Positions 56,701-61,823 are shown, counted from the first letter of the stretch. The stretch is DNA of 64,000 nt from Liolophura sinensis (GCF_032854445.1 NC_088295.1:60185249-60249248); one strand, 5' to 3'. Translations and numbers: made by a program. Notes: generated from the letters alone by a model not told the origin.

Positions 56701-58671
56701 TAACTGGAACATCTGTTAACAACACATTTGCATCTGAGCCAGAAAATCTACCCATAATGGCACAGATTTTGGAGTCTTGGTTTATAGTGCATGAAGCCAG
56801 GTGCACAGTTACATCTAAAAATACATTGTATATCACATGCAGTAAACCTCTATATCCTTACTACATGTAATTCGCATCACACAGATGCAGGTCTGGCATT
56901 AAATGGCTTGGGAGCATAGCCAGAGAACCTAGATACCATAGAGGCTGCCAAAATCAGCACAGGAAATGAGAGACTGAGTAACGGTTAAGTAAGAGCAATA
57001 TTCGAGGTTAATTGTCTCCAGTAGTCTGTTTGCAACGGCTACAGGATATGACATGACTAACACTATTTGTTACATTATGAAAACAAAATGCCAACTTTCA
57101 ATGGTCAACAAAATCCAGCATTTTTGGTTTTTCATTTTTTTTTTCAATACATTTCCTCAGAGGTTTGGCATAATACTGAGAGAAATAAATGATTTTTGAA
57201 AGTGACTAAATATTAAAATGCAAATTTGCTGCAATAAAATTTCAAACCTGGAAAATTTCCGAAACTGATGAATAAGTATAAAATGAAGGGGAACTAAATT
57301 AGCTCAAGAAGCACCATAAGAAATTTTGCACATTGTTTTTTTTTCCAGGACTGATCAAAACACATAACCAAGAGGAGAATAATGTGGTTTTCATGTTTGA
57401 ATGAATGAATGAATGCTTTAGCTTGAACGTCTTACTCAACAATTTTTCAGTCATAAGGCATATACTTTGTCTTCTTGAGGCAGGATGAGTAGATGCCGCC
57501 GAAGCGCTGCTGACACTTAAGTATCATGCCTAGGACACCAGAAATTACATCCCCACCCAGTCACATTTATACTGACACCTTGTTAACCAGTCCTGTTTCC
57601 TTGCTCTAACTTCTCAGTGCTGAATGCTAAGCAAGACGTCACTAAACGATATAGGTGTCCAAAGTCAATATTTGTTGGGTCATTAAAATAATAAGCTGTG
57701 TTAATTGAAGTATGCACAAAGAGCATTATTGATTTACACAACTCTTCAAGTGGCACTTAATGCAGTATTAATAGCTTTTCTCTTCTATAACACTTCATAT
57801 TGATCTTATTCCTCAATAGGGGACAACATGGATATCAACGGCGAGAGTCATAAACACTGGATACAAGTCTTTCACATTACTGGTTTTTTTTTTTTCGGGG
57901 GAGCTGGGAGGTTGTGGGTGGTGGGGGTGGTTCAGTATGGGGGGAGTAAATCAGAAACTCTGATCCAGTATTTACCTTTAGGTCAAGATATTGATTATAA
58001 GATTAATGTCCGGACCACTGAGACAATATGATAATGATTACAATCAGCATGATTTTAATCAGTGGATGTGACAGGATGATTATAATCAATGGATAGGACA
58101 TGATGATTATAAACTGTGGATACTACAGGATGGTTATAAACTGTGGATACTAAAGGATGATTATAATCTGTGGGTAGGTCAGGAGAATGATAATCCATGA
58201 ATACAACAAGATGATTATAACAAGTGGATACAACAGGACGATTGTAGTCAATGAATACAGTGCGGTATTATAATCAATGGATAAAGCAGGATGATTATAA
58301 TCAGTGGATAAAGTAGGATGATTATTGTCAGCGGATAAGAATATATCATCACTGGACCTCACATCTAATATTTATGTTCTTCATCACAGCAAAAAAAAAC
58401 TGCTCTGTTCTGCCAGGCCAGTAGTTTAAAGTTTCTAACTCCTAACTTAGAGAACTTTTGGAATGACCACGTGCTTACCTCCATTGACATGGACTTCGTA
58501 CAGTGAGTAACTGGATGGCGTGAGCATACGCATATCCGGACGGAACTTCTCCACAAGTACATCCACCACTTCTTGAGTCGATGCCGTGCTCGCAACACGT
58601 ACACATTTGGTGGACACCTTCTGACCCTCATCTTGGAAATAAAATCGTATCACTCCATGGAATTCCAAATT
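1..58671 (-). CDS. AFDN: Afadin (AF-6/canoe) homologue, multi-exon gene, partial at both ends
   Basis: Nineteen exons on the minus strand, all bordered by AG and GT, join in one continuous frame of about 1,071 codons; a twentieth at the left edge is likely. The joined protein carries, in family order, RA1 (in-window residues about 1-95), a basic linker (104-200), RA2 (202-305), FHA (about 355-443), a DIL domain (about 535-905) and one PDZ domain (about 960-1050). This order is specific to afadin. Highly conserved stretches include EFHGVIRFYFQ, NPEAVMKRRRQQKLEK, RRCRVNAALTIQLFSQL and EEDPDLQLPFLLPEDGYSCD. Known role of the family: a junction scaffold that binds nectin tails through PDZ and Rap/Ras GTPases through RA, and joins them to actin. 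The first exon with the start codon and the C-terminal actin-binding region are not seen. The gene fills the window because the introns are long (up to 12.1 kb). Confidence 0.96.
437..558 (-). CDS. AFDN: Afadin exon: end of PDZ domain
   Basis: 122 bp, acceptor TTGTTTTAG and donor GTGAGTT. The first base completes the lysine codon of the previous exon (SQEK|AAELMTRTGQTVSLKVAKQ). The following GAIYHGLAKLLSQPSPILQQ is the conserved afadin segment directly after the PDZ domain. It ends with one base of a further codon, so the gene continues left. Confidence 0.95.
559..1480 (-). other. Afadin intron, no clear content
   Basis: Between two PDZ exons. I see no repeat family copy or open frame that resembles a protein; the flanking splice signals are standard. 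Confidence 0.75.
1481..1554 (-). CDS. AFDN: Afadin exon: PDZ domain, strand 5 region
   Basis: 74 bp, acceptor TTGTTTTGCAG and donor GTAAGCAG, phase 0 to 2. It encodes DGRLAAGDQLLEVDGKNLIG and LSQEK, the D-G-R-L-x-x-G-D-Q-L-L core that nearly all PDZ domains carry, with the afadin-type GLSQE ending. Confidence 0.95.
2128..2290. mobile_element. MITE-A fragment
   Basis: GTGTATTTCACCTAAAGTTTAG begins the fragment; AAAAGGCCTAAAAATAACATTT matches the family interior. A right end is not clear. A further interior-only piece lies at about 3.29-3.48 kb. Confidence 0.65.
3688..4737. repeat. 117-bp tandem array, nine copies
   Basis: The word GCTGTATTTCACCTGAAG recurs exactly every 117 bp (3711, 3828, 3945, 4062, 4179, 4296, 4413, 4530, with a changed ninth at 4647). 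Copies differ by only a few bases. Because 117 is divisible by three the + strand stays open for long runs, broken where ACACGA is ACATGA. The unit contains TGTATTTCACCTGAAGTTTGG, the terminal sequence of the MITE-A family found elsewhere in the window. Confidence 0.97.
5548..5724. repeat. 24-bp tandem array, about seven copies
   Basis: Units of the form ATAATTCTTAGCCTGTTTGCACCG recur every 24 bp with increasing divergence toward the right end. The minus strand reads as a repeated IIGANRLR octapeptide, which I take to be a by-product of the period. Confidence 0.9.
9334..9561 (+). repeat. 18-bp/9-bp minisatellite that reads as collagen-like Gly-X-Y
   Basis: GGATTTCAAGGACAAGCA and variants are repeated, with GGTAGAGCA inserts. 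On the + strand one frame gives 19 consecutive Gly-X-Y triplets (GFQ, GPA, GQA, GRA, GKA and so on) ending at a stop at 9559-9561; a stop at 9331 precedes it and there is no ATG. The minus strand is also open and leucine-rich. The simplest reading is a simple-sequence array with a 9-bp base unit, which automatically places glycine every third codon; a remnant or exon of a collagen-like gene is possible but unsupported. Confidence 0.85.
10688..10753 (-). CDS. AFDN: Afadin exon: PDZ domain, strands 3-4
   Basis: 66 bp, 22 codons, acceptor GATCATTGCAG and donor GTAAGTCG, phase 0 both sides. It encodes GETQTDNGIYIKSVVPGG AAAL. NGIYIKSVVPGGAA is the typical GIYVKSVV-GGAA segment of the afadin PDZ domain. 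The exon sits alone between introns of 7.3 and 9.1 kb and is too short for an ORF scan, so it rests on homology, phase and splice signals. Confidence 0.94.
11258..11385 (-). repeat. Family-B interspersed repeat
   Basis: GGGCTTCACAAAAAGTATAATTTTAT followed by AGAATAATGCCTTCAGAATATG matches, in reverse orientation, the copies at 25.7 and 47.8 kb. Confidence 0.8.
13078..13272. mobile_element. MITE-A copy
   Basis: Left end CTGCATTTCATCTAAAGTTTAG and right end AAACTTTAGCTGAAATACAG are inverted repeats. The interior shares TCAAAAGTATCATTTTAAAG with the copies at 51.6, 52.3 and 61.6 kb. No coding capacity; a non-autonomous inverted-repeat element. Confidence 0.85.
14947..15072 (-). mobile_element. 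tRNA-SINE fragment, decayed
   Basis: TTATTTATTTGAATGGAGTT, GGCGTCCAGCATTATGGCAG and GAGGAAGCCAGCATGAACTG mark a shortened, old copy. Smaller tail-only pieces lie at 11567-11625 and 11970-12012. Confidence 0.7.
15763..15905. repeat. 45-bp tandem array, three copies
   Basis: TTTTCATGTGACACACTCAGG recurs at 15765, 15810 and 15855, followed by ATGTATTAAAATTAAGTGTGAC in each copy. Copies are nearly identical. Confidence 0.92.
18066..18215 (-). CDS. AFDN: Afadin exon: linker and start of PDZ domain
   Basis: 150 bp, exactly 50 codons. The acceptor is the AG of TTTACGACAG after a pyrimidine-rich tract; the donor is GTAAGTC after GCACGG. It encodes a proline/glycine linker (KGPPPGQNNPRSPPTG) and KEPEVLRVTFSKVSGSMGLS, IVAAR. 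SMGLSI is the carboxylate-binding loop of the PDZ domain that holds nectin C-termini in the family. The alternative AG at the right would not keep phase 0. Confidence 0.93.
22113..22755. repeat. 54-bp tandem array, about twelve copies
   Basis: GGTGTCCTACTAGGATACTAG recurs every 54 bp, followed by CACGGACCCCAAATAATCCGAAGGAATTCAAG. Both strands are open for about 176-178 codons since the period is a multiple of three and the unit lacks stops in those frames. Copies near the right end carry small deletions and more changes, showing decay from that side. Confidence 0.96.
22993..23062. repeat. 16-bp tandem array, four copies
   Basis: ACATTTGTAAGATAAA repeats with no change between copies, followed by ACATTTTCCATG. 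Confidence 0.9.
23486..23661. mobile_element. MITE-A copy with TA flanks
   Basis: Begins CTGTGTTTCACCTAAAG after TA and ends GAAATACAG before TA. 176 bp. The TA on both sides fits a target duplication of the Tc1/mariner type (inference). Confidence 0.8.
24370..25090. other. GC-richer, CpG-bearing intronic block
   Basis: Within the AT-rich intron this block has many CG pairs (GCGAAGCGTC, ACGATACCGTCC, CCCGTCCGCC, GACGATGACGGCG in part). It holds two minus-strand open frames of 67 and 76 codons without recognised similarity, and a minus-strand ATG in good context at 24534 that opens only 19 codons. It could be an internal promoter/alternative first exon of afadin, an enhancer or an old insertion; none can be shown from sequence alone. 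Confidence 0.4.
25122..25169. repeat. AT/AC microsatellite
   Basis: ATATATATAC, then a run of AC dinucleotides, then ATATATATACATATGTATAC. Confidence 0.95.
25535..25668. repeat. 65-bp direct duplication
   Basis: ACATACACAGCTGCACACATC... and ACATACACAGCTGTACACATC... follow one another. Both continue with CATGTTAATATCATAATGTG and GTACGTGTGTCCAGATAAC. Only two copies are present, nearly identical. Confidence 0.9.
25731..25921 (+). repeat. Family-B repeat, most complete, with inverted ends
   Basis: Begins TTCAACCTATTCGC and ends GCGAATAGGTTCA, a perfect inverted repeat at the termini. The interior TTTATTCAAGCATATTCTGA and AGGCATTATTCTGAG recurs in four copies in the window. About 190 bp, no coding capacity: another short non-autonomous element. 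Confidence 0.82.
27039..27124 (-). CDS. AFDN: Afadin exon: short segment after DIL domain
   Basis: 86 bp. Two AG sites lie close together. Only the upstream one (TTGGTAG before GACTGTG) keeps the frame and gives GLCRAMAQQEAVGDWTVYM, which matches the RGFCRLVPH...GTWTIYF segment of vertebrate afadin in position and in the TWT/DWT-Y core. The donor is GTAAACAC after NRFME. The next recognised exon lies 8.8 kb away, so a small or alternative exon between them could have been missed. Confidence 0.85.
27397..27563 (-). mobile_element. tRNA-SINE fragment
   Basis: Tail and central domain present (GGCGTAAAACACCAATCAAA; GGGTTTCCCCTGGGCTCTGC); the tRNA-like head is missing. It directly abuts the family-B repeat. 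Confidence 0.85.
27564..27722 (-). repeat. Family-B repeat, adjoining a SINE
   Basis: AGGGCTTCACAAAAAGTATAAT and AATAATGCCTTCGGAATTTGC match the family in reverse orientation. It directly follows the SINE fragment ending at 27563. Confidence 0.8.
28249..28591 (-). CDS. AFDN: Afadin exon: DIL domain, C-terminal part
   Basis: 343 bp, the largest exon, acceptor TATGTTACAG and donor GTAAGATTC, phase 0 to 1. It encodes STCFKLNSLQLRTLLEQY, the stretch VVAVAENMADELTRTDGRD, then QLEEDPDLQLPFLLPEDG and IIRGVPNGLLEFLEPL. All are near-identical to known afadins and close the DIL domain. Confidence 0.97.
29415..29456. repeat. AT microsatellite
   Basis: TATATCTATATATATATATATA and further TA pairs in the intron between two DIL exons. 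Confidence 0.95.
30887..31102 (-). mobile_element. tRNA-SINE copy
   Basis: Contains the family's B-box-like GTGAGTTCAAGTCCAGCTCA, central domain (GGTTTCCTCCCACCATAATG) and tail (GTAAAACACCAATCAAATAA), 5' truncated. Confidence 0.88.
31245..31552 (-). CDS. AFDN: Afadin exon: DIL domain, central part
   Basis: 308 bp, acceptor CTCTCCCCACAG and donor GTGAGACG, phase 1 to 0. It encodes RPILSDVLNTLSSAM, RRCRVNAALTIQLFSQLFHF, NMSLFNTIV, then RVEAWAEKQGLELAADCHL and CRIIQ. These are the most conserved residues of afadin's DIL domain. The reading frame here has fewer AT bases than the surrounding intron. Confidence 0.97.
31986..32226 (-). CDS. AFDN: Afadin exon: DIL domain, second part
   Basis: 241 bp, acceptor TTTGCCGCAG and donor GTGGGTAT, phase 0 to 1. 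It encodes MSFWMANASELLHFCKQD, the tryptophan/asparagine core helix of DIL domains, then QDAQEVLAESVQIAFHHLV and an acidic tail ENEDMDDDEFLN. A second GT lies four bases further but would break the frame with the next exon, so the first is chosen. Confidence 0.95.
32746..32951 (-). CDS. AFDN: Afadin exon: DIL (dilute) domain, start
   Basis: 206 bp, acceptor TTTCTTTCCAG and donor GTAAGTG, phase 1 to 0. It encodes EDNFLSALITDVNG, VSFKLAPTYTVYMAIRYRLS and YRPDMSPAERAHRLTSLINK. This helical bundle opens the DIL domain shared with class V myosins; the wording is close to afadin rather than myosin. It ends SLVQQAIQ. Confidence 0.95.
33292..33415 (-). mobile_element. Very old tRNA-SINE remnant
   Basis: CTATTTATCTGATTGTTGTG, ACATCATACTCAAAAATACA and CACAGGTTGCTTTCAGGCCA follow the family's order at low similarity. 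Similar remnants are at about 32.26-32.35 and 35.24-35.35 kb. Confidence 0.5.
33653..33741 (-). CDS. AFDN: Afadin exon: FHA-DIL linker, second part
   Basis: 89 bp, acceptor GTATTTCAG and donor GTGAGTG. The first base completes an arginine codon, the last starts a valine codon. It encodes SPPQKDGHMSDSQGLLEDAL then PVALEFREE, the strand leading into the DIL domain (LPASIEFRE in vertebrates). The short exon is supported by exact phase agreement on both sides. Confidence 0.88.
33776..33966 (-). mobile_element. tRNA-SINE copy, diverged
   Basis: Central domain (AGGTTTCCTTCCACCATAAT) and B-box-like GTGAGTTCAAGGCCAGC are visible, with more substitutions than other copies. Confidence 0.8.
34248..34441 (-). 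CDS. AFDN: Afadin exon: FHA-DIL linker, first part
   Basis: 194 bp, acceptor TTTTTACCAG and donor GTGAGGG, phase 0 to 2. It begins QQQKAQFADDIAALQKKAK, which reads as a short helical stretch, and continues with NFNETTFDLDGHVETHHGRG. The ETTFDLDG element corresponds to the ETTFELGGD segment of vertebrate afadin; the rest is little conserved. Assigned by phase and position as well as this motif. Confidence 0.88.
35013..35216 (-). CDS. AFDN: Afadin exon: FHA domain core
   Basis: 204 bp, exactly 68 codons, acceptor TTTTTTCTGCAG and donor GTAGGATG. It encodes IPDRAIQPRHCVLAHTDG, the strand ITVTPNSQEAETYVNNMRI, LKNGMTVSFGRNNLFRFVHP and a closing NEHE. The NG turn and FG(R) strand of the FHA fold are present. 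The SxxH phospho-threonine pocket motif of canonical FHA domains is not; the family also has a PxHC-type sequence here, so classic pThr binding is doubtful (inference). Confidence 0.95.
36210..36310 (-). CDS. AFDN: Afadin exon: start of FHA domain region
   Basis: 101 bp, acceptor TTCTTCTGCAG and donor GTAATGAC. The two first bases complete an aspartate codon (P|DGTENPRGRR) and the exon ends in phase 0 after QALV. RHRLQVDVTEVGS aligns with the RLQLSVTEVG strand that opens the FHA domain in afadins. Confidence 0.92.
36811..36963 (-). CDS. AFDN: Afadin exon: end of RA2 and following linker
   Basis: 153 bp, acceptor TTTTGTAG and donor GTAAGTTT, phase 1 to 1. It completes GT|LMFEIRKK, the last RA2 strand, then gives a basic linker and PEKLPYLLQLFP, equal in position to the PEKLPYLVEL segment of other afadins. 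The acceptor lies only about 57 bp from the left end of a 38-bp tandem array that fills much of the upstream intron. Confidence 0.93.
37020..37438. repeat. 38-bp tandem array, eleven copies, close to an afadin acceptor
   Basis: GCTACAGGTGTGCATGTATC recurs every 38 bp from 37025 to 37405. Variation between copies is limited to a few sites (CACATG/CATATG, CCCCAGTGAG/CCCCAATGAG). It occupies most of the 670-bp intron upstream of the exon at 36811-36963; its left end lies about 57 bp from that exon's acceptor. Confidence 0.97.
37634..37748 (-). CDS. AFDN: Afadin exon: RA2 domain, middle
   Basis: 115 bp between acceptor TTGCTTTCAG and donor GTGAGGG, phase 0 to 1. It encodes VSVAYDEREYHGG and RRLEIDECPLAIAMQHPPTEG. 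The last part matches the family element in which an acidic residue, CPL and a tryptophan/histidine-proline segment precede the final RA2 strand. Confidence 0.92.
38106..38263 (-). CDS. AFDN: Afadin exon: second Ras-association (RA2) domain, start
   Basis: 158 bp. Acceptor GCTTACAG and donor GTAAGG. The two leading bases finish an alanine codon (NS|AGTLKIYGESL) and the exon ends in phase 0 at EYCLVQ. It encodes the first beta strands and helix of RA2, including VPYKTLLLS and LEKYGLEKENPKEYCL, strongly family-like. The preceding intron is about 6.9 kb and the following one 357 bp. Confidence 0.94.
41379..41545. mobile_element. MITE-A copy, worn
   Basis: Left end TACATTTCACCTAAAGTTTGG; right end CTTTTGGTGAAATATTC. 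The interior AAAGGCCTTAAAAATTATGC is the family's middle region in the opposite orientation to the copy at 13.1 kb. Confidence 0.75.
41655..41706. repeat. Long AT microsatellite
   Basis: About 25 uninterrupted AT pairs, flanked by CACAT and TTACACACACAAG. Confidence 0.97.
45165..45459 (-). CDS. AFDN: Afadin exon: charged linker between RA1 and RA2
   Basis: 295 bp, from acceptor CGAAACCAG to donor GTGAGAGA, phase 0 to phase 1. It encodes a lysine/glutamate-rich stretch (KRKLSKREKKEQKKREKE) followed by LPETSFTRSISNPEAVM and KRRRQQKLEKKLEQ, a hallmark segment of afadins. The SFTRSIS motif looks like a basophilic kinase target; that is inference. The sequence is likely helical and basic, perhaps a coiled coil or membrane/actin contact region. 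Confidence 0.95.
46244..46359 (-). CDS. AFDN: Afadin exon: end of RA1 domain
   Basis: 116 bp. The acceptor GTTTCAG and donor GTAAACCC fit. The first two bases complete the glutamate codon left by the exon at 58.5 kb, giving VNGE|ERKLTL, and the exon ends in phase 0 after STIPK. The encoded ERPLLVQLNWGKDVREGRF is the last RA1 segment and matches the family closely. It is separated from the first half of the domain by a 12.1-kb intron. Confidence 0.95.
46480..46731 (-). mobile_element. SINE copy, head missing
   Basis: Read on the minus strand it carries the body and tail of the SINE at 54.9 kb, from GCATGAAGGGGATAGTGCAA to GTTAAACCCCAAGCACTCAC with a run of CACT repeats at its 3' end. The tRNA-like head is absent, a typical 5' truncation. 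Confidence 0.88.
47790..48010 (+). repeat. Family-B repeat
   Basis: TTTATTCAAGCATATTCTGAAG and ATTATTCTGTGTGGACTGATAA match the copy at 25.7 kb. The termini are worn (TTCAACCCTTTC and TGGAATTAGG). Confidence 0.8.
48828..49962 (+). repeat. 57-bp tandem array, about twenty copies, open frame on both strands
   Basis: ACTAGTGCTGTTTTCTTACTG recurs every 57 bp, followed by TTATACTGACACCTGCAATACC and AATAACAATGTATC. Near the right end a few units are shortened. On the + strand an ATG at 48770 opens a 397-codon frame (unit SLVLFSYCYTDTCNTNNNV); the minus strand is open for 285 codons. Copies alternate mainly at NTN/NAN and V/I positions, and the changes are not concentrated at third codon positions, which argues against protein selection. 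It sits in the 12.1-kb afadin intron. I do not recognise it as a gene. Confidence 0.96.
50559..50794. mobile_element. Second MITE type with 26-bp inverted repeats and TA duplication
   Basis: Left CCCTATTTCTTCTAATTTTT then GGGACA; right TGTCCCAAAAATTAGAAGAA then ATAGAG. They are perfect complements except for one base, and TA flanks both ends. The interior of about 185 bp has no open frame of note. This is the signature of a non-autonomous Tc1/mariner-type element; only one copy is in the window. Confidence 0.88.
51586..51775. mobile_element. MITE-A copy, worn
   Basis: Left end CATATTTCACTCCAAGTTTAG and interior GTCATCATAAGTATCATTTT match the family; the right end is poorly preserved. Confidence 0.65.
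52286..52501. mobile_element. MITE-A copy, best preserved
   Basis: Begins CTGTACTTCACCTAAAGTTTG and ends AACTTTAGGTGAAATACAG, with TA on both sides. 216 bp, no coding capacity. It gives the clearest view of the family's terminal inverted repeat (about 20 bp). Confidence 0.88.
54098..54255 (-). mobile_element. Same tRNA-SINE with internal deletion but complete head
   Basis: On the minus strand: GGGCCTCCGTGGCCAAGG at the 5' end (A-box region), GTGAGTTCAAGTCCAGC (B box), then a jump straight to the tail TATTCTTGAGTAATTATA; the whole central domain is missing. It shows how the head of this family looks. Confidence 0.85.
54942..55305 (+). mobile_element. Full tRNA-derived SINE with target-site duplication
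   Basis: The element is flanked on both sides by CTCCTTCTGGTAATGA (54926-54941 and 55306-55321), a perfect 16-bp target-site duplication. It begins with a tRNA-like head (GATAGCACAGTTGGTAGAGCG resembles an A box region; GGATCAATCC a worn B box), has a central body (CAGTATAATGGCTCGGGCGG) and ends AACCCCAAGCACTCACTCACTC. The intact duplication shows a fairly recent insertion by LINE machinery. The same body occurs, truncated, at 46.5 kb. Confidence 0.92.
55341..55561 (-). mobile_element. Long copy of a TTTATTT-tailed tRNA-SINE
   Basis: On the minus strand it contains GTGAGTTCAAGTCCAGCTCA (B-box-like), a central domain with GGGTTTCCCCCGGGCTCTGC and GGTTTCCTCCCACCATAATG, and the tail AATATTCTTGAGTACGGCC, AAACACCAATCAAGTAAATA. 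The head's 5' end is lost. The central domain resembles the one shared by Meta-type SINEs of bivalves, a name from memory that needs checking. Confidence 0.88.
56050..56350. repeat. 49-bp tandem array, six copies
   Basis: ACTGTCAGCGGGCTATACTAAC recurs every 49 bp (56062, 56111, 56160, 56209, 56258, 56307), each followed by TTACATGTACACAGCTGTACATG. Every unit carries palindromic ACATGT and AGCTGT/ACAGCT words, so single strands can pair internally. Confidence 0.94.
57397..57645 (-). mobile_element. Third SINE type sharing the tail of the others
   Basis: On the minus strand the 3' end is GACTGAAAAATTGTTGAGTAAG followed by a CATT repeat. This tail matches the 54.9-kb SINE, but the body (GGTGTCCTAGGCATGATACTTA region) is unrelated to it. 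No head is recognised in this copy. Confidence 0.75.
58035..58340. repeat. 27-bp tandem array, about eleven divergent copies
   Basis: Units of the form GATGATTATAATCAGTGGATA recur every 27 bp with considerable change. The array ends about 140 bp from the donor of the RA1 exon. Confidence 0.88.
58479..58671 (-). CDS. AFDN: Afadin exon: first Ras-association (RA1) domain, N-terminal part
   Basis: Acceptor TTGCAG precedes AATTTGGAATTC and donor GTAAGCAC follows CAATGGAG. The exon is 193 bp, begins in phase 0 and ends with one base of a glutamate codon finished by the next exon. It encodes NLEFHGVIRFYFQDE, then VRVASTASTQEVVDVLVEKF and YEVHVNG, the beta strands and helix of the afadin RA1 fold that bind GTP-loaded Rap or Ras in the family. 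In other afadins only about 35 residues precede this exon; no matching exon was found to its right. Its donor lies about 140 bp from a 27-bp tandem array. Confidence 0.95.
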
Positions 58672-61627
58672 CTGCAAGCACAATAAAACCGAACACTGTC
58701 AGACAAAATGTTCTTTTCACAGCCAGTTCTCAACCAACATGTAAAGTTCTATCTAAAATGAACTCACAAGCAAATCTGTAAAATTGCAGTTCCATGAATG
58801 TTGCCATCATTTATCCAGTTTCTGGTTCTTTTGAAAGAAATACAATTAACCTATTCAAGGTTTATTACTCTATATTACATGTACTATATACATACGGTGC
58901 CTGAGAGAAGGTGCTTACAATATAAGCAAACCCTAGAGGTCACAAGTGACCTTCAAAACTTTCACCATCTTCTTTCAAGAAGCAATAGTCTCAAAACAAC
59001 CAACAAACGGAATGACCAAAAACAAATCAAGAGAGATAACATGCTCAACAGCTGTGGCAGTACAAACAACCTACATTTGCACGGCTTGCATTGGTGCAAT
59101 CTGCACTCAAAGAACGCCGCCTTGCATGTGAAAGTTCCGGAGGAAAAGTTCTGTACAAGCGTCTACGGAGCACAATTTGCAAGCGGACATGAAAGTATTC
59201 CCTGATAGTATCTAAAAGTCCCATAATGGACCTGCTTCTACCGTGGAAGGTTTTTCAGTACTGTGCATCTTAATTGCAGCTTCAAATCTGAAACACCAAT
59301 TCTGCTTAGCTTCGTTAGGTAAATAAACATCAGCAACCAGCTAAACACCACAAGGCTTTGCTTAACGCAAGACGTCTGTGTATACACCGATGTCTTCCAT
59401 GAACTGCTGGGATACAAGTGAGGAAAACCAATTTAACACCTAAGCAGCCAAACCTCAAGAGCACTGAGCACAAGCTTATGAACTGACTTGAAACCCAATG
59501 TGAACTGCAAAACTCTTAACCCTTCGACCTGACATTTATTACACACCTTCTGTCAGTAATACGTCAAACGCCAGTTTATAGGTGGTAGGTGATGTGTACA
59601 GCAAATAGAGGACTACAAGGCAATGATGTACTAAGTCCTTGCATGAATAAACCATTGGTTTACAGGCTGCTTAGTCCATCTGGCCAACCAATTCTAAACT
59701 CAGACTGGAATTCCTAGAGGATATATATATGACTGAGACGAAAACATGGTCATTGATCATGGGCCAGTGTTGATGTGTTTATTCACATGCGGATGCCAGT
59801 TTTACAACTAAAACATGCTTGAGTGACAAAGTAAAACCGGTACATCAGAATGGCACTTTATTGCCTAACCATACAGTTACAAATACCCGGACTATGCCCC
59901 ATAAACAACACAAGTCACAGGGCACAATGTTTCTATGTGGCCCCTTATGTAACTACATGTGTAACAGAGCACGTGCTATGTTCTAAACTCGGCTGGAAAC
60001 TAAATCTGAAAAACACTCGGTACTCAAAATAGAGAGAATACACAATATCTATTGCAACTACCTGTATGTAACTTGTACCTGGAATGATTCAACAGCTGTG
60101 TCTAGTAGATACATTTAAGTACTGATGGTTACAATTTACTTGATTGGTCTTCAAACTGATGCTTGACAAGTAAGAAACTGGGCTAACATTCTGCCACAGT
60201 TCTACCTTAATTCCTTTTTTTTTCCCCATGTAAACCATGCCTTATAATGTTTTTATGTTTAGTTTGCCAGCAAAGACAGCTACATAAAATAGAAACTTCA
60301 CTGGACTTGTGCTAATGTCTCAAAGAGAAACTTCATACCCTACCTCTCACATTAGTAACAGCCCGTAAAAGAACTAGGCGAGATTATTTAATGATCTTCC
60401 AGGCCTTTAATAAACTTCACAGAATGCTTACATACATCTTCACAACAGGTAATATAAGGACTTATGAGCCATTGAACAGGACTGTCAATATAATGCAGTT
60501 ATGAAAACTATTTTTTTGAATAAGTCCAAGGCAAGGAAACAATATCCAGCTAAAAAAAATTATACTTGTGAACAACAAACAAAATTAATGTGCTTTTTCT
60601 TTTGCAACTGTAAACAGAGGAAGTACTAACACATGTGAGTGTAATATAAAAGGTGTTTCCTCAAAGTAAATGGTAATTTGCCTGAGCAAGACTGCATTTA
60701 CATGGAAGTTATTGCTGTGGACTGTTTACACCTTTTTTTTTTTTCCTTAGTGATGTTGATACAGTTTGTTTTCCATTACACAGTTTTCAATTCTGAGTTC
60801 GGTCAGGTTTTGATCAGAAAGCAAGTCAGGTCAAAGTATATGGGCATGTACATGTATAGTTTTTGCTCTGTTTGTCCCTCACAGCTGGCAATGCAAAAGC
60901 AAGCAAGGTACAAGTGTACCGCTATACGAAAAATAGCAATGCAATTTAGGGTCAATGCAAGTCAAATCCTTTTTTCATTATAGCTACTATATGGCTTGGG
61001 TATGTAAATATTTATCTATATCTACATGTATATAGATATACATGTACAGTGTATATTCATTCCTGCTTCAGAGAGCCCTCTTCCATCAAGGTAAACCTCA
61101 GTCACGGTTCAGCTATTTTTGTACAGATACCACCAGAATGTTGGTGCATGTAGTAATTAAGTTAGACTTTCTCAAACGGCTCTTTGTTGAAGTATAAATG
61201 ACGAGACTTTCAAACAGAAGCCCGGGGCATATCTGAAAGGCTTACTACATATACTGGCTCTGACTATAAAATAACTGTGGTCTGAAAACACTGCAGGGTT
61301 AAGCTTCAGTCAGAAAGGAATGCGGGCATACATGTATAGATCCTACCAGTTCTCCTGGAGTATAATTTAACTAAAATGAGTAATCTTTTTTTTTGTGCAA
61401 TTTTAAATAGATACTTCTATGTACATACATATAGATAAAGAAGGAGCATGTACATGTAAACAAGTATCAGTATGGGGAAGAGCTGTAAAATATTAGTCTA
61501 CAAACTGTACTTGCACGTCAACATTTAAAGAGATAAATGAACTGCTCAGTCAACACAGGAGAGATTATAATGTGTACACCTGCACTTATGAACTGTTCTA
61601 TGTGTTTTTACAGATTGTTGAAATTAC

Positions 61628-61823
61628 TTTTTTTCACTATAAATCTTGAATTTTTCACATGATTTCAAATAGATTTTGAATTATTTACTCATCTTATAAG
61701 GCCACTTATGAGTTTTCCGTGAAGTTTGATTAATTTTTTGGTATCAGAAAAACTTAAGTTTGGACACCAAAAGTATGCTTCTGAAAGCGTACTTTTACAT
61801 ACTAAACTTCACATGAAATACAG
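61628..61823. mobile_element. MITE-A copy, left end worn
   Basis: The right end ACTAAACTTCACATGAAATACAG precedes TA; the interior GACACCAAAAGTATGCTTCTG matches other copies. The left end is uncertain. Confidence 0.7.

Larger units (their letters stand above)
46360..58478 (-). other. Afadin intron, 12.1 kb, splits RA1 domain
   Basis: The largest intron. In order: SINE copy 46.48-46.73 kb, family-B repeat 47.79-48.01 kb, 57-bp array 48.83-49.96 kb, TA-flanked MITE 50.56-50.80 kb, C-run near 51.0 kb, MITE-A copies 51.59-51.78 and 52.29-52.50 kb, SINEs 54.10-54.26, 54.93-55.32 and 55.34-55.56 kb, 49-bp array 56.05-56.35 kb, SINE 57.40-57.64 kb and 27-bp array 58.04-58.34 kb. Confidence 0.85.

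Noticed and set aside
58798-59205. 135-codon plus-strand gene upstream of RA1 exon
   Set aside because: No recognisable domain, composition like the surrounding DNA, and no splice or promoter support.
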